Shown here: positions 25,948-34,676 of the stretch, piece by piece
Layout: each line of letters begins with the position of its first letter
How positions within the stretch are numbered: position 1 is the stretch's first letter
Source of the DNA: Gordonia zhaorongruii
Lineage (GTDB): Bacteria > Actinomycetota > Actinomycetes > Mycobacteriales > Mycobacteriaceae
Length of the DNA stretch: 64,000 nucleotides
Reading direction: 5' to 3'
NCBI RefSeq assembly: GCF_007559005.1
Contig: NZ_CP041763.1
Location: forward strand, 2,326,463 to 2,390,462
The notes under the pieces: model-generated
The model's database searches: none
Seen by the model: the letters and a program-made list of their open reading frames with translations, nothing else
Told to the model about the DNA's origin: nothing
Program-made: the position numbers and the translations under genes

Positions 25948-27003
25948 ATGAGTACGGCAGCAGCAGTCATCGGGCCGATCTGTCTCGTCGTCGGAGCGCT
26001 CCTCGGGTGGTTCGCACATGGTGCGCTGGTCAGACGTGACGCCGGCCCGCCGCCGGATCACCTCGTCGCCCCGCTCCGCGACACGCTCGGACAGCTATCG
26101 GACGAGTTGCGCCGGTCCGAGCACCACCGCGTTCATGCGTTCGCGGGCCTCAGCGAGCAGGTCCGCGGCATGCAGATGACGTCGCACCGCCTGCACGAGC
26201 AGACAGCGCGGCTCGCAGGCGCACTGCAGGCCCCGCAGATCCGCGGCCGCTGGGGCGAGATCCAGCTCGAGCGCGTCGTCGAGCTGTCGGGCATGTCCCG
26301 GCACTGCGACTTCTCGACGCAGGTTCACGGACAGACCCCGGACCGGGTGGTCCGGCCCGACATGATCGTCCGCCTCGCCGGTGGCCGCACCATCGTCGTC
26401 GACGCGAAGGTCCCGCTTCAGTCCTATCTCGACTCGACCGGCCCCGGGCTCACTCCCGACGCCGCCAGGGAAAAGGTCGCCCGGCATGCCCAAGCGGTGC
26501 GCGCGCATGTGAACTCGCTGTCGGCCAAGGCGTACTGGACCGCGCAGGCGAACACCCCCGAGTTCGTCGTCCTCTTCCTGCCCGGCGACGGAGTCCTGGA
26601 TGCAGCCATGCGCCACGACCCGGAACTCCTCGACTACGCCTTCGCGCGGGATGTGGTGATTGCCACCCCGGGCACGCTCATCGCACTCCTGCGCACCGTC
26701 GCACTCGGCTGGCGGCAGCATGCGATGGCCGAGGACGCCCAGCAGATCCAGGCACTGGGTCAGCAGTTGTATCAGCGGATCGATCAGGTGCTGGGGCATC
26801 TCGAGAAGGTCGGGAACGCGCTTCGGCGCACTGTAGAGAGCTACAACTCCGCGGTCGGGGCCATCGATTCGAGGCTCGGAGTCACGGCGCGGAAATTGTC
26901 CGATCTGGAGGCTATGGCGGTGTCGACCGGCCGCGCCAACGGAGACCGACCACCCTTGCACCCGGTGGACTCGACGGTGAGACACGCATCACCGATCGAG
27001 TAG
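25948..27003 (+). CDS. rmuC: DNA recombination protein RmuC
   Basis: The 351-residue protein has an N-terminal membrane helix (IGPICLVVGALLGWFAHGAL), a short coiled coil, then the RmuC core: RGRWGEIQLERVVELSGM, TIVVDAKVPLQSYL, and FVVLFLPGDGVLDAAM. The GExQLE and DxK elements form a nuclease-like site. RmuC limits rearrangement at inverted repeats and has been implicated in anti-phage defence in some species. It lies 60 bases after ogt on the same strand, so read-through is possible. The sequence and length are typical. Confidence 0.92.
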   Translation: MSTAAAVIGPICLVVGALLGWFAHGALVRRDAGPPPDHLVAPLRDTLGQLSDELRRSEHHRVHAFAGLSEQVRGMQMTSHRLHEQTARLAGALQAPQIRGRWGEIQLERVVELSGMSRHCDFSTQVHGQTPDRVVRPDMIVRLAGGRTIVVDAKVPLQSYLDSTGPGLTPDAAREKVARHAQAVRAHVNSLSAKAYWTAQANTPEFVVLFLPGDGVLDAAMRHDPELLDYAFARDVVIATPGTLIALLRTVALGWRQHAMAEDAQQIQALGQQLYQRIDQVLGHLEKVGNALRRTVESYNSAVGAIDSRLGVTARKLSDLEAMAVSTGRANGDRPPLHPVDSTVRHASPIE

Positions 27004-27066
27004 TTTTCCGCGAACTCACGGGTGGCGATAGAACGGCTCGGTGGCTGCAGCCGGTACCGTCTAAGT

Positions 27067-28158
27067 GTGTTTCCCCGATTGCGCACCGACTCGACGCTGC
27101 CCGCCGACCAGCAGTCTGTGGTGCCTAATGTGCGCGGACTGCCGTGGTGGGGCGCTGTCATCCTGGCAACAGTCGTCACAGCCATCGGTGCGATCATCGA
27201 CGCCGATACGGGCAGCGGACTCGGCCGGACCTTCAAGGTCTGCTACATCCTCGGCTGCGTTCTGGCAGCTCTCGCGGTCCGTCGCCGGGCACTGTTCACC
27301 ACCGCGGTTCAGCCGCCCCTGATCGCGTTCGTCGTCGGCATCGCCACCCTGTACACGATCAACGGCCGCGACGCCGAGGGCATGAAGACCATCATTCTCA
27401 AGGTCGTCCTCCCGATCGCGTACAGCTTCCCGTGGATACTCTTCACTTTCCTGATCACGCTGCTGGTGGTTCTGGGCCGCTTGTTCTGCACGGGTCCCGA
27501 GTCAGCACGCCCCTTCGGTGGAATCGGCAGGTTCACCAAGAACGGCGTCAGTTCACGTCCGAAGCAGAGCACCGGTACCCGACCGAAGTCCGCGGGCACG
27601 CGAGGCGGCGCTCGTCCGGCTCGTACCCCGGCCGACCGGACCGCAGACCGCCAGACCGCCAGAAAGGCGGGCACCACCGGCAAGTCCCGGTCCCGCACCG
27701 ACTCGACGGCTGACCGCGGCGACCGGCCCCGCGCCGCCGACGCGAAGAAGGCCGCGGCGCACAAGCGACGTCCGGCGAAGGCCCGCACCGAGCGCGACAC
27801 GCCCACCCGCACCCTCTCGAAGAAAGCCACAGGCTCGACGACAGCAGCCGCCAAGGAGCAGGCGGCACGCGCTGCGGCGCCCGGGAAACCCGCCACACGC
27901 AAGACGCCGACGGCCGACGCACCACCTCGCGAACGCCCCGCACGGCCGACACGGGATGCGCCCCAGCAGCCCCGCAACCAGACGCCGCAGGACGGTACGA
28001 GGCGACCCGACAAGCCGCGGCGCCCGGCGCCTTCCGAGGAAGGCCGCCGACGCGCACAGCCCCAGAAGATCGCCGCCCGCCCACGACCCACGGCCGGTCA
28101 GCAGTTACGCAATCGCGGCGGCCAGATCGAGGATCTGACCGCGGGCATCGACGACTGA
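27067..28158 (+). CDS. DUF6542 membrane protein with long basic tail
   Basis: GTG 27067 gives 363 residues. Residues about 20-135 contain four hydrophobic helices with the DUF6542 features (LPWWGAVILATVVTAIGAII, then TINGRDAEGMK). The remaining about 210 residues are Ala/Arg/Lys/Pro/Thr-rich, without order, and very basic. Many homologues in Mycobacteriales sit near ychF and ispH; here ychF is about 5 kb away. The function is unknown. The tail could bind nucleic acid or anionic wall polymer. A longer frame starts at ATG 27022, and I prefer GTG because of the family N-terminus. Confidence 0.8.
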   Translation: MFPRLRTDSTLPADQQSVVPNVRGLPWWGAVILATVVTAIGAIIDADTGSGLGRTFKVCYILGCVLAALAVRRRALFTTAVQPPLIAFVVGIATLYTINGRDAEGMKTIILKVVLPIAYSFPWILFTFLITLLVVLGRLFCTGPESARPFGGIGRFTKNGVSSRPKQSTGTRPKSAGTRGGARPARTPADRTADRQTARKAGTTGKSRSRTDSTADRGDRPRAADAKKAAAHKRRPAKARTERDTPTRTLSKKATGSTTAAAKEQAARAAAPGKPATRKTPTADAPPRERPARPTRDAPQQPRNQTPQDGTRRPDKPRRPAPSEEGRRRAQPQKIAARPRPTAGQQLRNRGGQIEDLTAGIDD

Positions 28159-28166
28159 CGCGACTT

Positions 28167-28739
28167 TCAGAGCCCGGCGTCGACCAGCCAGCAGGCCAGA
28201 TCCCGAGCCGCGGCGTCGACCACCTCAGGCCAGTCCATCGCCGAGTCGTCCGCCTGGTCGCTGACCACTTTCACCAGAGTCAGCGGAAGTCTGTACCGCT
28301 CGCACACATTCGCCAGCGCAGCGCCTTCCATGTCGACGAGATCGGCGCGCTCCGACAGCCGCGCACGGTGAACCGCCTCGGTGACGAACATGTCGCCGGT
28401 CGCGAGCACGGACCCATCCCCACCGTCGACCTCCCACCGATCGGTCGTCTGATACCCGATCGCCGATAGCTGCGCCGCACTGATGTCATGCTCGATGACC
28501 GCCGACGGGACGTAGAGCCCGGCATGATGATCGTGCAGAGCGCCTGCGGTCCCGACATTGATCACTCGGGTGAAGGGGCGGCCGGCATCGACGCGTTCGA
28601 GACATCGGGTGAGCGCCATCGCCGCGCGGACCTTGCCGATCCCGGTGATCAGGGTGTCGGCCTGCTGCGGAACGTGGGCGGCCTCGGCGTGCGTGGCCGC
28701 GACTACCAGTGCGCGCTGGCGAACGTTGTCCACCGGCAC
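28167..28739 (-). CDS. MTA/SAH nucleosidase-like (nucleoside phosphorylase fold) protein
   Basis: The 190-residue protein has VINVGTAGALHD (phosphorylase-fold glycine loop) and the signature DLVDMEGAALANVCERY, where Met-Glu binds the ribose. SDQADDS holds the catalytic Asp. The fold matches MTA/SAH nucleosidase and futalosine hydrolase, which cleave the N-glycosidic bond of adenine nucleosides. It is shorter than Escherichia coli Pfs (232 residues), mainly at the N-terminus. The start is GTG 28739, 3 bases after the stop of the SDR gene on the same strand, so the two are likely cotranscribed. Confidence 0.75.
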   Translation of the reverse strand: MPVDNVRQRALVVAATHAEAAHVPQQADTLITGIGKVRAAMALTRCLERVDAGRPFTRVINVGTAGALHDHHAGLYVPSAVIEHDISAAQLSAIGYQTTDRWEVDGGDGSVLATGDMFVTEAVHRARLSERADLVDMEGAALANVCERYRLPLTLVKVVSDQADDSAMDWPEVVDAAARDLACWLVDAGL

Positions 28740-28742
28740 CGC

Positions 28743-29711
28743 CTAGTCGGCCCGGTCGGACGCCGGAGCCTGCGCGTCCCGCCCACCGCTAGCCGCGTCC
28801 CCGATGCCGGCGATACGGGAGAGCTGGTCGAACTGGTTGTTCGCGATGCGCATCACCACTTCGTACGGGAAGGCGAACTTGCGCGCCCACCAGTAACCGA
28901 AGCGGATGTCGAACGAGGTGTAGACCATGAACTTGTTCTTCGTGATGCCGCGCAGGATCGCCGTCGCCGCCTTCTCCGGAGCCACGGCGATCTTGTGGAA
29001 GCCGTCGATCCGCTTCTTCACTCGCGGATCCTCACGGTCGACGCCGACGATGTCCACCGTCCCGACGAGGGGCGTGTCCACGCCGCCCGGACACACCAGC
29101 GACACCCCGATATCGTGCCTGCGCAGGTCGAACCGCAGCACCTCGGAGACCCCGCGAATCCCGAACTTGCTCGCGCTGTACGCGGCATGCCACGGCAGCG
29201 CCAGCAATCCGGCCGCCGACGACACGTTGACCAGGTGCCCGCCGGTACCGCGCCGGACCATCTGCGGGACGAAGCACTCGATGATGTGGATGGGACCCAT
29301 CAGATTGACATCGACGAGCTTGCGCCAGTGCCGATGCTCGAGATTCTCCACAGTCCCCCATGCGGAGACGCCGGCGATGTTCATCACCACGTCCATCACG
29401 CCGACTTCGGCGTCCACCGCACGCGCGAATGAGGCAACCCACTCGTAATCGGATACGTCGCCTGCGGCGTGGTAAGCCACCGACCCGCCCGCGTCGATGA
29501 CCTCCGCGACGACCTCGTCGAGCTGCTCGATCTGCAGATCGGTCAGCACGAGGTGGGCGCCGTCGCGCGCCGCCGCGAGAGCCGTTGCCCTACCGATGCC
29601 GCTGGCCGCACCGGTGATGAGCACGGTGCGGCCGGCGAGCGTCGGAACAGGGGTACGGACCCAGACGAGGTCGCGGATGGTTGTCAGAGTGCGTGGCAGG
29701 TTGAGACCCAT
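28743..29711 (-). CDS. SDR family oxidoreductase
   Basis: The 322-residue protein has the classical SDR pattern: VLITGAASGIGRATALAAA at about 30 (NAD(P) loop), NIAGVS, a Ser in VSSAAGL, and the catalytic YSASKFG. The C-terminal extension of about 80 residues, with VAPEKAATAILRGI and a hydrophobic patch, resembles mycobacterial acyl-type SDRs that are membrane associated. The substrate is unknown and may be a lipid alcohol or ketone. It is the upstream gene of a pair with the nucleosidase, which starts 3 bases beyond its stop. Confidence 0.85.
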   Translation of the reverse strand: MGLNLPRTLTTIRDLVWVRTPVPTLAGRTVLITGAASGIGRATALAAARDGAHLVLTDLQIEQLDEVVAEVIDAGGSVAYHAAGDVSDYEWVASFARAVDAEVGVMDVVMNIAGVSAWGTVENLEHRHWRKLVDVNLMGPIHIIECFVPQMVRRGTGGHLVNVSSAAGLLALPWHAAYSASKFGIRGVSEVLRFDLRRHDIGVSLVCPGGVDTPLVGTVDIVGVDREDPRVKKRIDGFHKIAVAPEKAATAILRGITKNKFMVYTSFDIRFGYWWARKFAFPYEVVMRIANNQFDQLSRIAGIGDAASGGRDAQAPASDRAD

Positions 29712-29730
29712 GCCGCAACACTAACGTCGA

Positions 29731-30810
29731 TCAGACCGGGAGCTTGCCACCGAACACCGCGTAGACCACCGACAGCATCGATTTGAGCACGTCCGCCGAC
29801 ACGTCACCGCTCTCGGCGGCGAAGATGCGCGCGGCTTCCTTCGGGTCCTTCGCCTTCGCCAGCTTGTCGATCAGCGGACCGACCGCTGCCATACCCTCCA
29901 GGTCGATACCCCCGGTGGCCGACTCTTCCGGCGGCGCGGTCTGCGGATCGGCACCCTCGCTCGGCTTATCCGTGCTGGGAGCAGGCACCGGAGCCGTCGG
30001 ATTTGCGGCGGCTCCCTTACCGGCCACGTACTTCTTGATGCCCTTGGTGAGGGCGACGGCGTACTTGGTGGCGCCCTGCGGCGAGGTCAGCGAGGCAGCC
30101 TCTGCCGGGTTCGACAGGTTGCCCATCTCGACGAACGCGAGCGGGACACGCGTCAGGTTGGCGCCGGCGATGTCGGGGCGGGTCTGAATGCCGTCGACGG
30201 CACCCGCGTAGTTGGCGGGCTTGAAACCGGCACTCTTGAACGCGTCGCGCATCGTGTTGGACGCTTTGCGTCCCTCGACCGACTGCGCGTCGTTGGCGCC
30301 CTTGTCCGGAAGCGGCAGCGTCGGGACGATCATGTGGAATCCCGACTTGCCGGCGTCGGCCGCTTTGCTGGTGGAGTCGGCGTGCAGGCTGACCGCGACC
30401 GCAGCGCCGGACTTGCTCGCCGCCTCGGCGCGCTCGTCGACGCAGCCTCCCCAGCCCTTGTCGTCCTTGCGGCTCATCACGACGCGTGCTCCGTCGTCTT
30501 CGAGGGCCTTCTTCACGAGCTGCGAGATCTCCCACACAACGGTGTGCTCAGCCTTGCCGGTGACCGCCTTCGCACCGGTCGTCTGGCAGTCCTTCTTGCC
30601 ACCGCGGCCGTCCGGGACCTGCTTGCCGAGATCATGCCCGGCGGCCGACCCCTGATGCCCCGGGTCGAGGAAGATCGTCTTACCTGCGAGATCGCCCGAC
30701 CGCTTGGGCGCGGCATCGGCAGGCGCCGCCGCCAATCCCAGGGCCAGGACAGCCGAAGCTGTGAGCGAGGTAGCCGTGAGCATCCCGCGGCGAATACGGA
30801 CAGCGTTCAT
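29731..30810 (-). CDS. N-acetylmuramoyl-L-alanine amidase (Rv3717-like)
   Basis: ATG 30810 gives a 359-residue exported protein with signal peptide ending AADAAPK-like sequence (LGLAAAPADAAPK). The Amidase_3 zinc site is visible: IFLDPGHQG, VSLHADS and catalytic Glu in FVEMGNLSNPAEA. It cleaves the amide between MurNAc and the stem peptide, as Mycobacterium Rv3717/Ami1 does during division and wall recycling. The C-terminal 110 residues after a Pro-rich linker (PTAPVPAPSTDKPSEG) have no recognised domain. It is divergent from the PGPGW protein with a 226-base gap. Confidence 0.9.
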   Translation of the reverse strand: MNAVRIRRGMLTATSLTASAVLALGLAAAPADAAPKRSGDLAGKTIFLDPGHQGSAAGHDLGKQVPDGRGGKKDCQTTGAKAVTGKAEHTVVWEISQLVKKALEDDGARVVMSRKDDKGWGGCVDERAEAASKSGAAVAVSLHADSTSKAADAGKSGFHMIVPTLPLPDKGANDAQSVEGRKASNTMRDAFKSAGFKPANYAGAVDGIQTRPDIAGANLTRVPLAFVEMGNLSNPAEAASLTSPQGATKYAVALTKGIKKYVAGKGAAANPTAPVPAPSTDKPSEGADPQTAPPEESATGGIDLEGMAAVGPLIDKLAKAKDPKEAARIFAAESGDVSADVLKSMLSVVYAVFGGKLPV

Positions 30811-31036
30811 CGGCGCTGCTTCCCTTCCATACGACACACCAGTAGTCACACTGGCCACTTGAGTAACAGTGAATCAGTACTTGAGGGTCGCTGTCGAACG
30901 GGGAACCGGATATGCACCGAAATCGTTAGACGGCTGTGACACAACCGGCGATCACCCCCTCGCCTCGCGGACTGCGGCAGCTTCCGGCAACAATGGGGTG
31001 CACAGCCTGCGGAACGTTCCCGACCGAAAGCGAAGC

Positions 31037-31435
31037 ATGTTCAAGAAGTTCGGCGAGAAGTACCACCACTACCGGCACAACTCCCGATACGGTTTCGCCC
31101 TCCGTTGGGTGACGATCGTCGTCGGAACACTCGTGACAGCTGTCGGCGTGATCACGATTCCGTATCCCGGCCCCGGCTGGGCGATCGTGTTCCTGGGCCT
31201 GTTCCTCCTGTCGCAGGAACTCGAGTGGGCCGCGCGCCTACGGCGTTGGACGATGGACAAGCTCAACACGTTCTACAGCCGGTACATCGACGGCAACCGG
31301 GTCGCACAGGTACTGCTCGCCATCGCGACGTGCGCCATCGTGATCGCGACACTGTGGCTCACGAACGCCCTCTCCATGGCGGGCGGCTGGGTCGGCATCG
31401 ACGCGGAATGGCTGAAGTCACCCATCTTCGGCTGA
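31037..31435 (+). CDS. TIGR02611/PGPGW family membrane protein
   Basis: ATG 31037 after GAAAGCGAAG gives 132 residues. Three hydrophobic helices surround the hallmark TIPYPGPGWAIVFLGLFLLS. The N-terminus is short, basic and Tyr/His-rich. The family is widespread in actinomycetes and has no assigned function. The PGPGW loop probably lies at the membrane face. The gene appears monocistronic; its promoter should lie in the 226-base gap shared with the amidase. Confidence 0.85.
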   Translation: MFKKFGEKYHHYRHNSRYGFALRWVTIVVGTLVTAVGVITIPYPGPGWAIVFLGLFLLSQELEWAARLRRWTMDKLNTFYSRYIDGNRVAQVLLAIATCAIVIATLWLTNALSMAGGWVGIDAEWLKSPIFG

Positions 31436-31485
31436 CCGATCGCCGGCAGACTCTGCCTCGTACCCACGGCGAGGCGAACCGCTGA

Positions 31486-32544
31486 TCAGTCGACGAGATG
31501 GCGGGTCAGATGCAGGATGCCGTTCTCGTCATCCGGATCGGGCGCGGCGACCACCGCCGCGAGCGCCTCGTCTGCCGCACCGACGTCCAGGCCGGCGCCG
31601 ATGATCACCAGGGACGTGCCCGGCTCCGCAGTTCCCCATTTCTGCCTGCTGACCCGGACGACGCCGCCGACCGCCTGGATCACGTACGCATGCCTGCGGT
31701 GCTCCGGCAGGTCGACCAGCACGGTCCCCTTGATGCGGTAAGTGCCGTCGGGCGGGCGCTGGAGCAGGTGCGCGAGCCTGCGCGGGTCTACCGGCCCGGA
31801 CACCGCGATCGACGCCGACTCGAACGCGGCGTGCAGATGCGAATGGTCGTCGACGGACTCCGCGATCAGCACCTCGTCGAACGTGAGTTGCCGTGGACCG
31901 TCACGGGTCTCCCGCTGCGGCGCCGCGTCGAAGAGCAGCTCGGGGTCGACCGCTGCCTCCGACACCGCCACCACCGAGGCCGTCGGGTTCGCATCGCCGA
32001 CCAGTGCGCGCACCGCGGTCAGCCGCTGCGCGTCGACGAGGTCGGACTTATTGCACACGACGAGATCGGCGACGGCGATGTGGTCGCGTACCGCCGGGTG
32101 CGCGGACAGCGTCTCCTCGATCCGGGCCGAGTCCACGAGGTAGACCAGCCCGCCGTACGACGCCGCGGTGTCGCGCGCAGCGAGGACCATGCGAATGAGC
32201 GCCGCAGGCTCCGCGATCCCGCTCGCCTCGATGACCACCGCATCCATCCCCGACTTCGGATCGCACATCGCGCCGATTGCCTCCGCCAGCCCCTCGGAGT
32301 CCGTGGTGCAGCACATGCAGCCGTTCTCGAGAGTCACCGTGTCGCCCGCCGCGCCGGCCACCAGGAGCGCATCGATGTTGATCGACCCGAAATCGTTGAC
32401 CAGCACCCCTATCCGGCGGCCACCCGCATTCATGAGGACGTGATTGAGAAGCGTGGTCTTGCCGACACCGAGAAATCCGGCGAGTACGACGACGGGGACG
32501 TGGCGGTCGGTGGGAATCCGTCCTGCTCGATTCGAATCCGGCAT
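31486..32544 (-). CDS. CobW/COG0523 family GTPase (metallochaperone)
   Basis: ATG 32544 follows the trhO stop by 2 bases and gives 352 residues; an in-frame ATG at 32559 is the alternative. The P-loop is AGFLGVGKTTLLN, the metal motif is GCMCC, and the base-recognition motif is CNKSDL. The C-terminal CobW_C domain begins near 250 (GTVLVDLPEHRRHAYVIQAV). Members insert or allocate zinc, cobalt or nickel using GTP. Coupling to trhO, which is iron/oxygen related, is of interest, but no Zur box was recognised. Confidence 0.9.
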   Translation of the reverse strand: MPDSNRAGRIPTDRHVPVVVLAGFLGVGKTTLLNHVLMNAGGRRIGVLVNDFGSINIDALLVAGAAGDTVTLENGCMCCTTDSEGLAEAIGAMCDPKSGMDAVVIEASGIAEPAALIRMVLAARDTAASYGGLVYLVDSARIEETLSAHPAVRDHIAVADLVVCNKSDLVDAQRLTAVRALVGDANPTASVVAVSEAAVDPELLFDAAPQRETRDGPRQLTFDEVLIAESVDDHSHLHAAFESASIAVSGPVDPRRLAHLLQRPPDGTYRIKGTVLVDLPEHRRHAYVIQAVGGVVRVSRQKWGTAEPGTSLVIIGAGLDVGAADEALAAVVAAPDPDDENGILHLTRHLVD

Positions 32545-32546
32545 AG

Positions 32547-33389
32547 TCAGAGCGCGCATTCTTCACAGAGAACGGCGAGATCGCGCCCGTCCCGGTCGGG
32601 ATGGTTGGCGACGTTGCTCGTCGGGGATCCGCATTCAGCGCACCGTCCGATGACGGCAGGTGATCCGAAATCGATCGCCATCCGTTTGTCGAACACGTAG
32701 AGCGAGCCCTCCCACAGACCCGAATCCCCGAACTGCTCCCCGTAACGCACAATTCCACCGTCAAGCTGATAAACGTCTGAGAATCCCCTGTTTCGCATCA
32801 AAGCAGAAAGGACTTCGCAGCGAATGCCACCTGTGCAATACGTGACTACCGGTCTGTCTTTGAGGTGGTCGTACGCACCGCTATCCAAAAGGGATATGAA
32901 GTCCCTAGTGGTGTTCGCATCCGGAACAATGGCACCGCGGAAACGTCCGATCTGTGCCTCGATTGCGTTACGGCCGTCGAAGAACGCAACCTCATCACCC
33001 TGCTCGGCGACCAGATCGTGAAGGCCCTCGGGAGTGAGGTGCACGCCACCGCCGACAATGCCCGAGCCGTCCACCTCGACCTCCTCTGGAGCGCCGAAGG
33101 TCACGATCTCCGGCCGCACTTTGACGCTCAGACGCGGGAAGTCGTCACCAGTGCCATCCGACCATTTGATGTCGGCATTCTTGAACGCCGCGTACTTGCG
33201 GGTCGCCTTCACGTAACGTTTCACCTCGTGAATGTCGCCGCCCACTGTCGCGTTGATGCCGTGGGGTGACACGATGATCCTGCCGTGGAGTCCGAGCGAT
33301 TCGCAGACGCTGTGCTGCCAGAGGCAGACGGCTTCCGGGTCGGGCAACGGCGTGAACACGTAGAACAGAACGATCTTGGGAGTCGCCAC
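32547..33389 (-). CDS. trhO: tRNA uridine(34) hydroxylase TrhO (rhodanese family)
   Basis: GTG 33389 gives 280 residues, starting [18 protein letters not shown], as in the family. The rhodanese domain holds [15 protein letters not shown] and the active-site loop [11 protein letters not shown] with catalytic Cys. A C-terminal cysteine-rich segment ([17 protein letters not shown]) fits a zinc or iron site. TrhO makes 5-hydroxyuridine at the wobble position of tRNA using oxygen. Its start codon is separated by one base from the GTG of the divergent gene, so one of the two probably lacks a 5' leader. Confidence 0.9.
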   Translation of the reverse strand: MATPKIVLFYVFTPLPDPEAVCLWQHSVCESLGLHGRIIVSPHGINATVGGDIHEVKRYVKATRKYAAFKNADIKWSDGTGDDFPRLSVKVRPEIVTFGAPEEVEVDGSGIVGGGVHLTPEGLHDLVAEQGDEVAFFDGRNAIEAQIGRFRGAIVPDANTTRDFISLLDSGAYDHLKDRPVVTYCTGGIRCEVLSALMRNRGFSDVYQLDGGIVRYGEQFGDSGLWEGSLYVFDKRMAIDFGSPAVIGRCAECGSPTSNVANHPDRDGRDLAVLCEECAL

Positions 33390-33390
33390 A

Positions 33391-34146
33391 GTGCAAGGGT
33401 ACGGATCGCGTCGCCGGAGCGTCTTCGTCGCCCTGATAGGCGTGATCGCCGCAGTTCTGGGTGGTTGCAGCGTGCTCGGCGCGACGGATCCGGACCGGAT
33501 CGTCATTCCGAGCACCGAGTCGCTGTCCGTCCAGAGCAAACCGTCGACGCTGTCGTCGACCTCGATGACCCGCGGACGGGACGCTGATTCGAGCCCGTCG
33601 AAATGGAGTTTCGAGCGCATCATCAAGAGCGCTCCGCGCGTGAGCAATTCCGAATACCAGGTGGGAGCGTCGGCGGCTGACGACGACCGTGAGGACGTGT
33701 CCGGCTACCACTTCTCGACCCCCGACCGAGAGGTGCGCTGCTCCGCCGGGAACAGTGGCGGAGATTCACTCGTCTGCACCTCGGATGCGGTGAAGGGTCC
33801 CGCGCGGGCACCGGCGAAAATGGACCCCGGATGCCGCTGGGACCGGAAACTCGCCGTCCTCACGTCCGAAGGAGTGAGCGAAGGCGGCTGCTCCAATCGC
33901 TATTCGGTTCTCCACCGATCGCGGGTGATCGATCCGGGTTCGGCAATCGTCGTCAACCGATTCGCATGCCTATCGGATTCATCCGGACTGTATTGCGTCG
34001 AATCCGGCGCGGATGCGGGATTCGCATTGACGAAACGCGGATTTAACGAGATCAAGGCATCCGATCGTGCGCCGAGATCACTCACCGGATCTGATACCGA
34101 TTCAACAGACTCCGAATCACGTTCATCGGTGGCACCCACACGATGA
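33391..34146 (+). CDS. Hypothetical lipoprotein
   Basis: GTG 33391 gives 251 residues; ATG 33376 is the alternative. A basic start (GYGSRRR) and hydrophobic helix end in lipobox VLGGC, so it should be membrane anchored and exposed. The mature part is Ser/Asp-rich, then a globular segment with Cys pairs (VRCSAGN, VCTSD, GCRWD, GGCSN, FACLS, YCVES). The pattern recalls secreted Mycobacteriales antigens of unknown function. No catalytic motif is visible. It is divergent from trhO and ends 54 bases before lsr2. Confidence 0.7.
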   Translation: MQGYGSRRRSVFVALIGVIAAVLGGCSVLGATDPDRIVIPSTESLSVQSKPSTLSSTSMTRGRDADSSPSKWSFERIIKSAPRVSNSEYQVGASAADDDREDVSGYHFSTPDREVRCSAGNSGGDSLVCTSDAVKGPARAPAKMDPGCRWDRKLAVLTSEGVSEGGCSNRYSVLHRSRVIDPGSAIVVNRFACLSDSSGLYCVESGADAGFALTKRGFNEIKASDRAPRSLTGSDTDSTDSESRSSVAPTR

Positions 34147-34200
34147 AATTGTGTACAGTAGGCGCTGGTATCACCGCCGAAATTCATTGAGGGGCACCCA

Positions 34201-34530
34201 ATGGCCAAGAAGACCGTTATCAAGATCGTCGACGACATTGACGGTGTCGAACTCGATGAGTACGAAACCGTCCGTTGGAGCCTCGATGGTAAGAACTACG
34301 AGTTCGACACCTCCCCCGAGCGTGCCGAGGAGTTCCGCAATCACGTCGCCACGTACGTCGCGGCGTCGCGCAGTGTGAATCGCGCTCCGGCACGCCGTGC
34401 CGCAGCCGCCGGTCGTTCGTCGAGCAACACGCGAGTCGTTCGTGAATGGGCGAACGCGAACGGATTCACCGTGAGCGACCGTGGCCGGATCCCCGCCGAC
34501 GTGCTCGCCGCCTACGAGGCCGCCAACTGA
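34201..34530 (+). CDS. lsr2: Nucleoid-associated silencer Lsr2
   Basis: The 109-residue protein matches Lsr2 along its whole length. The N-terminal dimerisation domain is MAKKTVIKIVDDIDGVELDE. A basic linker (RAPARRAAAAGRSSS) is followed by the C-terminal AT-hook-like domain, with minor-groove motif RGR in VSDRGRIPADVLAAYE. Lsr2 silences AT-rich and horizontally acquired DNA in Mycobacteriales and would be expected to bind the island in this window. It is followed by a strong hairpin terminator. Confidence 0.97.
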   Translation: MAKKTVIKIVDDIDGVELDEYETVRWSLDGKNYEFDTSPERAEEFRNHVATYVAASRSVNRAPARRAAAAGRSSSNTRVVREWANANGFTVSDRGRIPADVLAAYEAAN

Positions 34531-34556
34531 CGTCAGCGGTTCCGCGAGACACCTTC

Positions 34557-34591
34557 GAGACGCCCCGAGGCCGATAGGCCCGGGGCATCTC
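34557..34591 (+). terminator. Terminator hairpin after lsr2
   Basis: GAGACGCCCCG pairs with CGGGGCATCTC (one G-U type mismatch) and GGCC with GGCC around a GATA loop, with a single A bulge. The stem is about 15 bp and GC-rich. It starts 26 bases after the lsr2 stop. No U-run follows, as is common in actinomycetes. Confidence 0.75.
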
Positions 34592-34676
34592 GCATGTCAG
34601 TCACCGCCCGCGAGTTTTGCTCTCGGTGAGTATTAAATGCCGGACCTGGGCTGCCGTGCAGTTACTCTGACAAACC

